A stretch of 64,000 nt of DNA from NCBI GenBank assembly GCA_963971575.1, contig OZ020622.1, positions 3,696,279 through 3,760,278 of the forward strand, written 5' to 3'. This DNA comes from Liopterus haemorrhoidalis. Taxonomy: Eukaryota > Arthropoda > Insecta > Coleoptera > Dytiscidae. Positions 31,921 through 41,629 of the stretch are shown here, piece after piece (position 1 is the stretch's first letter; every line of letters begins with the position of its first letter). Made by a program: the position numbers and the translations under genes. The notes under the pieces are model-generated. The model ran no database searches. It was not told the DNA's origin and saw nothing but the letters and a program-made list of their open reading frames with translations.

Positions 31921-32660
31921 CAGGGTGTTTGTTTGAAACGGGGCACCCCGAAAATCTCCTTTATTTGTAAAGATACAAAAAATCTTCAGAACAAAAGTTA
32001 AACTAGACAAAAAGGCCCATCTAAAGGTTACTATAAGAATTCTGAGGCACTTCCGGTTTCACCGGAAATGATGTCAACTTTTGATCTAGCATAGGGAATC
32101 GATAATTTTATATTTTTTTCCTAAAAATACATTAAATTAGCTTTATGACACCAAAAAATCATATTTTTATGTTAACCATTTCAAAATGGCGACCATTTAT
32201 TTACAAAATAATAATCAACATAAGTTTTACAAAGTTGAATGTAGCAAGCTTTGAAAACAATAAAAAAAGAAACAAAATATCTTTAAAATAAACTATTTGA
32301 CTATTTAGAAAAAAAAACTATTACTTTTTACAATTATTTTACAAAAAAATTACAAATGTTCGATCAAATCACCATTTGGGGGTATTTAAAAGATAGAGTG
32401 TATCCAACAACACCAACGACGATAGAAGATTTAGAAGAAAGGGTTAGAAGTGCAATCCGGGATATCCAAGAGTGTACTCTTATAAGGGCGATGGAAGAGT
32501 TTTTATTAAGAATGAGAAAATGTGTGGACAATAATGGTGGTTTGATCGAACATTTGTAATTTTTTTTTTTTTGTAAAATAATTGTAAAAAGTAATAGTTT
32601 TTTTTTTCTAAATAGTCAAATAGTTTATTTTAGAGATATTTTGTTTCTTTTTAATAGTGA
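31921..32660 (+). mobile_element. Truncated mariner with inverted duplication of its 3' end
   Basis: Left end 'cagggtgtttgtttgaaacg' preceded by TA; the first ~360 bp closely match 44427-44790. Then 32263-32376 is an inverted copy of 32533-32653 (arms about 115 bp), which contains the end of the transposase gene and 3' sequence. The matching terminal inverted repeat expected on the right is absent, so this is a rearranged, truncated element. Confidence 0.75.
32356..32559 (+). pseudogene. mariner-family transposase C-terminus
   Basis: 67-residue frame. 'IWGYLKDRVYPTTPTTIEDL' follows what would be the third catalytic Asp block, then 'EERVRSAIRDIQECTLIRAM' and the terminal 'RMRKCVDNNGGLIEHL', a typical end for insect Tc1/mariner transposases. 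The first seven or so residues (MFDQIT...) are artefactual: their DNA is the inverse complement of the gene's own 3' end. No catalytic residues remain. Confidence 0.7.
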
Positions 32661-32664
32661 AAAT

Positions 32665-33472
32665 TCACTGAAAAAACAGTATTGGCCATCAATACTGTCA
32701 CAATTTGGCGTCATCAAGTTTGGCTCTTGACAGTTGTAGTTTGGCACTTGTAGTTTGCTAAGACTAAGTATTTTTAAAATCCTTGAATCTTGAACAATTT
32801 GGTGGATTTAAAATATATATTACATCATTGTATTACGAAGGACACCTGCTATACTTTCACTGCATTTGTAGGAGATTCTAAGGCAGACCTTTTGACATGA
32901 AGCCGTACTTATTATCGTACTAAAAATATAAAACGTGAAAGGTTACTGAAGAATAACAATAAAAGGCGGAGAACGGTTCTAAAACAATGTGGTACACTGG
33001 TGTTTAACGATGTAAAACATTTCCTTGTGCACTGTTTGAATGACCGTATATTTTTTTGTAAAAAATATACTGGGTAGCCAAAAATTTGGTCATCCATCTT
33101 ATATCAGCCTCCATTTGATTCCTAATTGATGATTCAAATAAAATACTGTTTATATAAAAACATAAATGAAAGTAAAATAAAAGTTGTAAAGTAATTTTTT
33201 GCCACCCTCTCTTTATTGTTGTCTAATATATTTTTCTGTTTCAGGTAATATTTTATTATGGAAAAACTAAGCCATACTATGCGTAAGTCCATTTTATCAT
33301 CATTATCATCATCTATGTACTGACCCGTGCGGTATACCGGAACTTGTAGATCCAGCATTCGGGAAACTGTCTGAAACAAAAAATCCCTAAGAAAATAAAA
33401 TTTAAGGAGCCATTATTTTATTTATTTATTTAACCATTAAATATACAGATTTATACAGTAGTACACAAGTCC
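32665..33472. other. No gene seen
   Basis: AT-rich DNA. The minus-strand frame 33134-33379 has an acidic 'DDDNDDK' patch from a CAT repeat but no domain. Confidence 0.4.
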
Positions 33473-33674
33473 AGTTACATTAGGGTGACCATTCGCCCCG
33501 CATTTTAACATTTTGTCCCGCATTAAGATACGTCCCGCAAAAGTCCCGCATTGTCCCGCATTTGGATTTGGGAGGTGAGGACCTTTTTTTTTTGTTTGCT
33601 CTTCACTTGAATTTTGGGAAATGAGGACCTTTTTTTTTGCTCTTCACTTGGATTTGGAGGTGAGGAGCTTTTTT

Positions 33675-34693
33675 AGGGTTTTGTAGGTATGACCAAAAAA
33701 CCCTTATACCGTCATTTTGTCGTCTGTCTGTCTGTCTGTCTGTTCGGTAAAAATTGTAGCCAAACGGCTAAACCTAGAGAGTTGAAATTTGGCATGCTTA
33801 TACAACTCTTTGACCCGCACATAGGAAAAATACTAAAACATCTAAAAAACATATCCCCCTAAAAATATAAACAAATATGTGCTCATCGAAAAAAAAAATA
33901 TCAAATGAAAGCCCTTGGTACGTGGATTAACGATTTTATTTTTGCAAAATAAATTATTTTGAAGCAATTTTTGCCAAAATTGTGCAAAAAATTTTTTGTC
34001 CCACACCCTATAGCCCAGATGGCTTAAACTAAAAATCTGAAAAAATTCTAAGTAATGTACATTGGTGTGAACTGGAATAGTTCAACAGGAATTTTTGATC
34101 AGATTAGGTTTTTGGAAAAAAACGCATTTTTTGTGATTTTTGGCTAATAATGTACACAAGTTATAGCTTTGTAACAAGCAACACTCTAACGTGTGTGCTG
34201 GTCTAGTGGTATTTGACGCTGACTTTTCACCCATGTAACCCGATCCGATAGGGATCGAACCCTGGAGAAGAGACTATACATTTTTTTTTTTTAATTTCTA
34301 TTTTGTTTAAATTATTTTTTCAAAATTCTAATTATATTTTGGCAAATGTTGCATTTAATTTTTAAAAGCGTAAATTTAATAGCCAGTGGAAATTGTTTAA
34401 ATTATAATTTAATTCTGTTTCAATGTACACGAAATCAGAGGGGCGGAACTTATAACAACCAATGGAAGCCATAGGCGCAATTTTTAAAATTCTTAATGAA
34501 CCTTGCTATATAAAAAGAAATACTGCACATATTTAGAAACCTAAATAATGGTATTAGGCGTTCGAATTAAAATTAACAAAAAAAATATTTTAATATAAAA
34601 TTTGTTTTCGCATCCACAATAATCATCATTCACTTACTAAATACCTGCAAAACCCTGAAATGTGTGAAAATTCACACTTCACATCAATTTTTT
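33675..34693 (+). mobile_element. HINE copy E, most complete copy
   Basis: Starts 'agggttttgtaggtatgacc', 'aaaacccttataccgtcatt', then a five-unit 'gtctgtctgtctgtctgtct' microsatellite, 'gttgaaatttggcatgct', 'gcccacaccctatagccc'-like and 'gtgtgaactggaatagttca' modules, a tRNA-like unit, 'aaccttgctatataaaaa', then 'aaatacctgcaaaaccctg', the 'gtgtgaaaattcacac' hairpin and 'cacatcaatttttt'. Because the flanking MITE is known, the junctions can be set: insertion was into a T-run, agreeing with the T|T target of Helentrons. Confidence 0.88.
34190..34265 (+). tRNA. tRNA-like sequence inside HINE E (pseudo-tRNA)
   Basis: A box 'tggtctagtggtatttgac' (34199 on) and B-box-like 'gggatcgaaccct' (34251 on), 45-50 nt apart. 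The first part resembles 'TGGTCTAGTGGTAT' of eukaryotic tRNA genes closely. The anticodon arm is unclear and a short inverted repeat 'gatccgatagggatc' distorts the T arm, so it is probably not a working tRNA. Confidence 0.6.
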
Positions 34694-35073
34694 GTTCTTC
34701 ACTTGGATTTGAGAGATGAGGACTTTTTTTTTGCTCCGTCCCGCATTGCCTTTTTAAGAAAAGTGTCACCTTAAGTTCCATAGTACATGGAAAAAAATAC
34801 AATACAATTATAATAACAATAATATAGAAATACTAATAATATAGAAGAATAAAACACAATATGAGCAAACATACAATAAAATACAATATAACTAGTCTAA
34901 TTAATTTTTACATTAACAAACTTTCTCTAATTGTCGTAAAGGATTACTGAACTTATTACGTATATTTTAGTGTTAAATTTTTGTTACATTGTCGACAGAA
35001 GTTGTGAAAAACTATAAAAGCAAAACAAATTGTAGTGTGGTCTGATTGTCATTCAAGAAAGGACATAGATAGG

Positions 35074-35238
35074 CAGGGCCGGATTTACCATTAAGCTAAA
35101 CAAGTTCTAGCTTAGGGCCTCACTTTTGGAAGGGCATATAAATTGCATAAACATACGATCTTAAATAAAATTTTAATACAAAAAGGGCCTCCAAAAATTT
35201 TTCTGCTTAGGGCCTCATTCATCTTAAATATGGACCTG
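35074..35238. mobile_element. Small hAT-type MITE, TIR CAGGGCCGGATTTA
   Basis: Left end 'cagggccggatttacc', right end inverted 'caggtccatatttaag'. Exact 8-bp duplications 'tagatagg' at 35066-35073 and 35239-35246. Interior has 'gcttagggcctca' twice, near each end. 165 bp. Confidence 0.93.
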
Positions 35239-35399
35239 TAGATAGGTATCTTAGTTTTTTTTTTACTTTTCCTAAGAAAAAATGGAAAGTCCAAATTTTC
35301 GCGTGAAGACTCTGTTGTTGAACGGTTCTAAATAGAAACTTACACTTTTTTGAAATTTAGACTATCTACCTAAATAAAAATTAAAGCTCTCCTGTGTTG

Positions 35400-35985
35400 A
35401 ACTTTTTTGATCTGTGTAGTTTTGAAAATTTGTAAATATTTTATTTTCGTAAGACCGTATCTTAATAACTGCATGAAATAGGGACCTGCGGTTGGAATTT
35501 TTGAAATCCCGAGGCCTTAAAGGGTCTCAGGACTTATTATAACACAACCACCACAAAAAAAAATATATACACATATATTGTAAAATTTTTGATTTTTCAA
35601 TTTTTAATTTAAAATTTTAAAAAATCATCACTTAAGAACAATAACATATTGGGACCTGCGGTTTGATTTTTTTAAATCTATAGACCTTCTTCTACTTAGA
35701 TAAAAAAATAAGGCCCTCCTTAGTTAACACCTTTTTGATCCATGTAGTTTTGCAAATTTGTAAATACATCATTTTTGATTGTATATTAAAATCTATATGA
35801 AATAGAGACCTGCAGTTGATATTTTTTAAATCCTGATGTCCTAAAGGGCTTTAGAACTTACAAACAAAAAATTTTCTTGCCAAATTATTGATTTGTCAAT
35901 ATATTTTTTTATTTAAAAAATCCTAACTTAAGAGTAAGAAAGAGAGAGACCGTAGTCTATTTTTTTCAAAACATAAAATTCGTTT
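35400..35985 (+). repeat. Dispersed ~170-bp satellite module, three units
   Basis: 'gggacctgcggttggaattt' at about 35481, 'gggacctgcggtttgatttt' at about 35651 and 'gagacctgcagttgatattt' at about 35806, spaced roughly 155-170 bp, each followed by 'aaatc' and a 'ccttaaagggtctcagga' type segment. Confidence 0.7.
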
Positions 35986-35989
35986 CAAG

Positions 35990-36680
35990 ACTAACAAACA
36001 TCAACTTAAGCGTAAAATTGACATAAAAAATTAAATCTTAATTTTACGCTACATTAAACTGCGGGAAACTTGTTTTCCTTTTCCCAGAATATGGTTGAAT
36101 TACTTTATATTTATTTTATGGAACTCAATCGCCCACCACTTCTTATCAGCTATATAATACGACAAAATGTATACAAAATATTAAAATAAGTTTGTTGTTA
36201 CAATATATAATATATCTTATCAAGCGTCAAATCATCTGTTGAAAAAACTTATATATATATAACATATAACACACATATATATATAAGAATGAACTTTTTT
36301 GTGTTGTTATGCTTGCCTTTGTCGTTTCCTTCGTCATCCCTATCAACCTTCTTATTTTTGGCTGTATATTCATAGAAGGAATATAGTCCCCGAATTTCAT
36401 GTTTCTAAGACCAGAGGACGTTCTATTAAATAAAAAAAAAATACCAATTTACACTTTTAGGGCTGAAATTTAAAAAAAACACTTACTAAATATTTTAAAA
36501 ATACACCTACTTGTCAAAAAGGAATATTATAACTCAACAAACAAAGGAAATACGGGTTTATATTTCACACCCAATGTAGATTCACTCATTTAGGGGTTGA
36601 TTAAGGCAAAATCCTGAAATAAGTTCAGCATTTTTATGGGAACCCTTTGTAAGCAAAAACCAAGTAGATATCTCATTGGT
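35990..36680. other. No gene; duplicated LINE scrap and AT hairpin
   Basis: 36297-36375 repeats, imperfectly, the RT-coding segment at 36768-36845 ('accttcttatttttggctgt'). An 'acttatatatatata'/'tatatatataag' hairpin lies at about 36248-36287. Nothing else seen. Confidence 0.5.
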
Positions 36681-36689
36681 CCTAAGAGA

Positions 36690-37025
36690 TATCGAAAAAT
36701 ATCTCCCAGGGAGAAGTGAGTATCCTTGCCTTACTCCTTTGTTAACTTCGAATTCCTCTGTTAGTCCTTTTTGTGTTATTATGCTGTTCTTTATTGTTTC
36801 CATCGTCATCTCTATCAACCTTCTTATTTTTGGCTGTATATTCAGCTTTTTTATTATTTTAATGAGTTTTTTTCTTTTAATTGAGTCAAACGTTTGTTTG
36901 AAATCAATAAAGAGCAGCTCTATTTCTATTTTGTACTCATGTGCTTTGTTTATTATTTGTTTTATTATGTGATTTGCATCCGTTGTTGATTTTCTTGTTG
37001 TGAATCCGTACTGGTATTGACCTAT
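36690..37025 (-). pseudogene. LINE RT fragment (RTE-like)
   Basis: The minus strand from about 37025 reads 'QYQYGFTTRKSTTDANHIIK', 'ELLFIDFKQTFDSIKRKKLI', 'LIEMTMETIKNSIITQKGLT' and 'EEFEVNKGVRQGYSLLP'. 'FIDFKQTFDSI' is the RT block with the first catalytic Asp; 'KGVRQG' is the next block. The frame is intact across about 110 codons but ends before the YADD box, after 'GRYFSISL'. The 'L.IDFKQAFDS' style fits RTE/CR1-type elements; clade uncertain. Confidence 0.75.
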
Positions 37026-37029
37026 TAGA

Positions 37030-37680
37030 TTTTTGGTTGTGTCTAGTTGTACATAGAGGTAGATAAAATAATGTATTTGATGTACATATAATACATTTTA
37101 CGTTGATACTGCACTTGATGATAATGGATGCCTTTTCGCACACGTGTTCTTTATAAAAATTAAATCATTTTGACCCGCAGCACCTATTTGTGAACTGAGG
37201 TAGATTCAAGATGGCGGCGAAAATAGCGCGCCAAGTACGATAATGATAACTAATTTTTACGATAGAGCGAAATAACTAAAATACTTTACAAATTGTCATA
37301 TTCAAATAGAGATAATATTTTGAATTCAATTTATTTTGATATTTGTAATATGAATTCAAAACTGCCAATGGGTATTGTATAGTTGAAATATCTTTCCATC
37401 GGTTGAATTTATGTTCAGTTGGATTCCGGATCAGTGGTTTACATCGCGACCAGGAAATAGTAAATCCTGCAAACGTAAGCAGGAAACATCGGGATAGATG
37501 GCGTAGGACTAGGGACACAAACGGGAATGCATTGTCAGGATAGATCCTGCCCACAGGAATTATGACTTATAACCTGGAAAAAAATCCAAAAATGTAAAAA
37601 AAAATTAATGTTGTGAAAAATATATTTTATATTCAAGTTCCTGGCCATATTTAATTTTTTATAATTCATTTCACGAGTTT
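37030..37680. other. No gene; YY1-like site near 37212
   Basis: 'caagatggcggcg' near 37208 matches the YY1 pattern (AANATGGCGG) beside 'agcgcgcc'. The minus-strand frame 37276-37554 (92 residues) has no recognisable domain. Confidence 0.35.
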
Positions 37681-37684
37681 TATA

Positions 37685-37830
37685 ATAGTTAGTTAGTTAA
37701 AATTTTTGGCGCACAGCAACAAAGGCTATTTGCGCCTAACGCAGCCCATTTAAATGACTAGACTATATATTAAAAACAATATATTAGACAATAAATAAAT
37801 AGATAAAATCATTAAAAATACGCATAATAA
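37685..37830. repeat. Dispersed repeat shared with 1.06 kb
   Basis: 'gttagttaaaatttttggcg' through 'gctatttgcgcctaacgcag' to 'aaaatacgcataa'. Direct-orientation partner of 1060-1195. Confidence 0.7.
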
Positions 37831-38130
37831 TTAAAGAAATTTTGCACTGACAAACACAAATAAATAATATAAAAAGTCTGTCTGAAAATTTGAACAGACT
37901 CAGGGTGATGGTAAGAGGCTGTAAAGGGGCCAATTACCATCGAATATCACAGTCAATAACTAGAAACACATTAAAATAAGGTGCAAGACTTCACACATAA
38001 AACAATAAGTTCGATTCTCTCAGGAAGAGTATCAGCCTGTACATGCGAGGTACGCGAGGTATGCGAGGTTTTATAATACGGCTCATCTATTATTGTTATT
38101 GCTGATCCACAATATCGGAGGATTTACGTC

Positions 38131-38476
38131 ATCAATATGTCAATACTGCCAATAGCAGCAAAATAAAATTCTTAATTTTTTACTTAATAATAGTTAACAC
38201 TAGCCAAAACTCTCTATAAATTATTATTATTGTTTTTCATTAATATCAGAGACCTGAAACTGAATTCATTTAGGTTCAGTTTCGGGTTCAGGTATATTGA
38301 ACCTGAACCCGTTAATTTCAGTTTCAGGAACCTGATATTAATGAAAAACAACAATAATAATTTTATTTATCAAGATTTTTGGTTAGTTTTAACTATTATC
38401 ATAGAGTATTACTTACTCTATGCTATTATGTAAAAATTAAGATTTTTGCTCCTATTGGCAGTATTGACATATTGAT
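38131..38476. mobile_element. Foldback element, arms about 120-145 bp
   Basis: Outer ends 'atcaatatgtcaatactgcc' and its inverse. Arms match almost throughout, including 'gtttttcattaatatcag' and 'aataatagttaa'; the right arm has an extra palindrome 'agagtattacttactct'. The centre contains further nested inverted repeats of 'acctgaa' and 'ttcaggt'. No protein. No clear target duplication. Confidence 0.85.
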
Positions 38477-38588
38477 AGTAACTTTTATTGATGCAAAATT
38501 AATTCATTTAATAAACATATAAAAGACATCCAAGTTATAATTTGTTGTTAATTGGCAATAAATATGTATCTGCAAATATGGTATATTC

Positions 38589-39012
38589 CAGTGTTTCTCA
38601 ACCGATGGTTCTCAGCAAAATTTTAGTGGTCCGCGAAAGGCTTATTATTTTTGAAAATTTTTGTTAATTTTTTTATGATTTTTGTCCATTTTCTATGATA
38701 TTTGTTCATTTTTCAGTCATTATTTATTACTGAGATAATCAGACCAATTCTGTAATTCAGTTACTATGAACATAGTAACTAAAATCGTCACTATGAGCAA
38801 GGTCAGTTGCTATCATGAATGAGTCTATTATAAAAAGTCATTGTACTTTTTATAATATTTTATCTCGTAGTAACGTTACTGCACAGTAATTTTTTACAGA
38901 ATTGATCTGATTATATAGAATTTGTTTAATAGTACATTTCTTTTTTGTGGTTCCGCGGTAGGAAATTGATTATTTTACTGGTCCGTGGTACGTTTTCGGT
39001 TGAGAAACACTG
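38589..39012. mobile_element. hAT-type MITE (CAGTGTTTCTCAACC) with nested MITE
   Basis: Left end 'cagtgtttctcaaccgatgg', right end 'cggttgagaaacactg'. Flanks 'gtatattc' and 'gtctattt' agree at 6 of 8. Interior matches 28315-28607 except for a 174-bp insertion at 38738-38911. Confidence 0.85.
38738..38911. mobile_element. TA-flanked MITE nested in a hAT MITE
   Basis: Ends 'atcagaccaattctgtaa' and, inverted, 'atcagatcaattctgtaa' (17 of 18 identical), flanked by TA on both sides. Interior has 'ttactatgaacatagtaa'-type palindromic sequence. Absent from the sister hAT copy at 28.3 kb, so it is a later insertion. Tc1/mariner-like by target. Confidence 0.8.
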
Positions 39013-39014
39013 GT

Positions 39015-40215
39015 CTATTTTAAACGTTTAAGCAGAACTATATTTTGAAATCTAGTAACTTGATTGAATCGGACTTTTGGCCATCACTTTCAAGTCGTAC
39101 TTACTTGAAAGTACTTGAAAGTGAAATAGTTTTATTTTCATTATGCTCCGAGCTACAGATAGCTTAAGAGTAAAGATACCAAAGTGTTTAAATCAAAATG
39201 GTACTTTGAACACTTGTAAATAAAAATACTTTATTTTCATGTCGTTATATAGTTTTTTTTTAAGTTGTTTCTTTTCAAAAGCTCTCTCCAAAGATACCCA
39301 GCACGACATACGTTTCAAGCCCTCATCGGACTGTCGCTTGACGGTCCGCCATTAAAAAAGGTTGGGAAACGCTGGCCTAGACTCGCCTAATGGTAATACC
39401 TTGTTACACCCTTACATGTATTTTTTTTAAATCTTCCTTTTCATTTTTAAAATATTTTTCCTTTCTTGATTCTTCTGTCAGAGTTGTACAAAATGTTAAT
39501 GGTTTTTTAATGTCTATTATTAACCTAAATAAGCTTTAAAGCTTTCTGGATGACATTTTTTAACAATAAATTGCACCAAATGTGTATTGATTAAATAATA
39601 AAATCCATTGTTACGAATAATGATTTTATTTTGAAGGCGTAAGAGTATTTTTGGTTAGTAAGGGTTTCCCTAAAGTTGGAAAAACGCCTGAATGGTCCCT
39701 CGAGCCGGATCTAATCCAAAACCTATACCAGTGCTTCTTCAAATGCATCCCTGTTTGTAAATATGGTCTGATTGTGTTTTTGTTTATATACAAAGGTGAA
39801 TATTTTCCCTGAATGACATCAGTAAAGTGGAATCCGTTACTACAATGGCGTTTGAAGGTCACTGGTACAATTACTACGGCAGAACACAGTTATACTAGTA
39901 ACATACGACCTTATTTACACATTTCGTCTTTTATCTCGCTTCCACATTGGTCACTCTCTTTCTCTCTCTCTTACGTACTTAGTAGAACAGTTTTACTGAC
40001 CTGACTTAAATATATTGGATCACATTTCATTTTTGACCTAACTTACGCGCCCGGAAACACTGAAGTGCAAATGGATAGGGATATTCCGATACTACTGATA
40101 GTATACCAGTATCGATATTTTTTATTCGATATCGCAATTTTAGTATCGATACTAATCTTCCGATAATTTACTTATATCAGTACATTTGACTCAGTATCTT
40201 ATCGAATCGTTTTTT
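39015..40215. other. No gene; PBS-like motif at 39693
   Basis: 'tggtccctcgagccggat' at 39693 is a one-base variant of the tRNA-Tyr motif. Sequence around 39345-39375 is a hAT end scrap. 40095-40170 is rich in 'atcgata' repeats. The minus-strand frame 39626-39862 spans the motif and has no domain. Confidence 0.5.
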
Positions 40216-40219
40216 TCAG

Positions 40220-40610
40220 CAACCATACTAATCTTTAAAATGTCATATCTCTAAAATGGTTACAGATAAAGAGTTCTGGTTTAAATTTTTGAAATTTTAG
40301 GTTCTATTTTAGTCTATAAAAAATTATGACCTTATTTTTATGGGCCATTTTGATTTTGTAGACATTTTTAAAAACCTCGTCAAAATTAACGTAAAAAATA
40401 AATAAAATACTCATCTTTAAAATATCATATCTCTAAAATGGTTATAGATAAATAGTTCCGGTTTAAATTTTAGAAATATGTGGTCCGTTTTTAGTCTACA
40501 AAAAAATTATGGCCTTATTTTTATGAGCCATTTTGATTAAGTGGACCATATTCAAAATCTCATCAAAATTAACATACTCGTCTTTTAGTTTAGTCTTAAA
40601 ATTTTACATT
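40220..40610 (+). repeat. Dispersed ~170-bp satellite module, two units
   Basis: 'catatctctaaaatggtta' at about 40242 and 40427 (185-bp spacing), each followed by 'agata', 'ggtttaaatttt', 'agtctayaaaaaattatg' and 'tttatgrgccattttgatt'. Confidence 0.75.
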
Positions 40611-40679
40611 TGAGCCATTTTTAAAATCCCCTTTCATCAAAATGTACATAATAAAATATTTGTCTGATTTTCGGTCTCC

Positions 40680-40954
40680 ATCCGGCTCGAAGGACCATGA
40701 TTTTAAAACGAAACAAATTTACAAGACTCATTTACAAATTCATGTTGATCTCAACAGATGTTTGGATTCTGTAAGATTTTCATTTCTTTATACAGTATCC
40801 TGTCGAAAATTATGAGAGTACAGTGTGTATAATAGTAATAGGACAGTGTGCAAGTGATTGCCGACAAGTTACAAAATTGACCCCAGGTGTCTGATAAATG
40901 TGCTACGGTCTTTTTTCATATTATCTGCCTTAATTAGACTCGAAGGACCATATG
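40680..40954 (-). repeat. Two PBS-like motifs, inverse orientation
   Basis: 'atccggctcgaaggacca' at 40680-40697 and a decayed 'agactcgaaggacca' ending at 40950. The sequence that follows each is related: 'aaacgaaacaaatt...catgttgatctcaac' against 'gaaacaaatcaaatt...gttaatctcaac' (the second copy interrupted by the MITE at 40955). So this is a two-unit array of about 250-bp units. Confidence 0.7.
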
Positions 40955-41203
40955 TAGGGTGACCATTTTCTTAAGAAGACAATGCGGGACGGAGCAAAAA
41001 AAGGTCCTCATCTCCCAAATCCAAGTGAAGAGCAAAAAAAAGGTCTTCACCTCCCAAATCCAAGTGAACAGCAAAAAAAAGGTCTTCACCTCCCAAATCC
41101 AAATGCGGGACAATACGGGACTTTTGCGGGACGCATCTTAATGCGGGACAAAATGTCAAAATGCGGGACAAAATGTCAAAATGCGGGACGAATGGTCACC
41201 CTA
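40955..41203. mobile_element. hAT-type MITE, TIR TAGGGTGACCATT
   Basis: Same family as 2832-3147. Ends 'tagggtgaccattttc' and 'gaatggtcaccctа' type inverse. Flanks 'accatatg' (40947-40954) and 'actatatg' (41204-41211) match at 7 of 8. It has three internal ~38-bp units and a duplicated 'gcgggacaaaatgtcaaaat' near its right end. It sits directly beside a PBS-like motif. Confidence 0.92.
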
Positions 41204-41625
41204 ACTATATGTGATTTTGAAACAAATCAAATTTGCCATACATGTTAGTTCCTGTTAATCTCAACATGTCAGGTGTGTCCTTATTATCCTGACCAGTAAA
41301 TTTTCTCACATTCTCGACCTTACATACTGTTATCACTGTTGAATATCTCATTTTTCTCTGTCGTGAACGCGGAGGAAATTGCAACGGACGGACGAGGAAA
41401 TAGAATATAGCAAATGATTGACGTTTGCTTTTTGTAATATGTATCCGTTGAGAAATTGCTTTTTGTTCTTGTTCAATAGCCATTGTGTACGCTAAAAAAT
41501 TCTATTGTAGTATTGTCAAATGTAAAATCAATATTTTAAACGTTGGAATTTGAATTATCGCCTATGAACAATGTGGGTTTTGTATAGAAAATATTTTTAT
41601 CCCTTCTCAAATACAGTCTCAATTA
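41204..41625. other. No recognisable gene
   Basis: A 92-residue minus-strand frame (41205-41483), partly basic ('RPLQFPPRSRQRKMRYS'), shows no domain and overlaps the PBS-array repeat. Treated as unsupported. Confidence 0.3.
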
Positions 41626-41629
41626 TGTT

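Larger units (their letters stand above)
33481..34773. mobile_element. hAT-type MITE split by a HINE
   Basis: Left end 'tagggtgaccattcg', right end 'aagtgtcacctta' (degenerate). Flanks 'agttacat' (33473-33480) and 'agttccat' (34774-34781) match at 7 of 8. Interior units 'gaggtgaggacc', 'cttcacttggatttgg' and T-runs are the inverse of those at 2832-3147. A HINE occupies 33675-34693; without it the MITE would be about 275 bp. Confidence 0.88.

Noticed and set aside
36676..36972. 98-residue hydrophobic plus-strand frame
   Set aside because: Antisense shadow of the LINE RT on the minus strand.
41205..41483. 92-residue minus-strand frame
   Set aside because: No domain, overlaps a repeat related to 40.7 kb, and no splice or promoter support.
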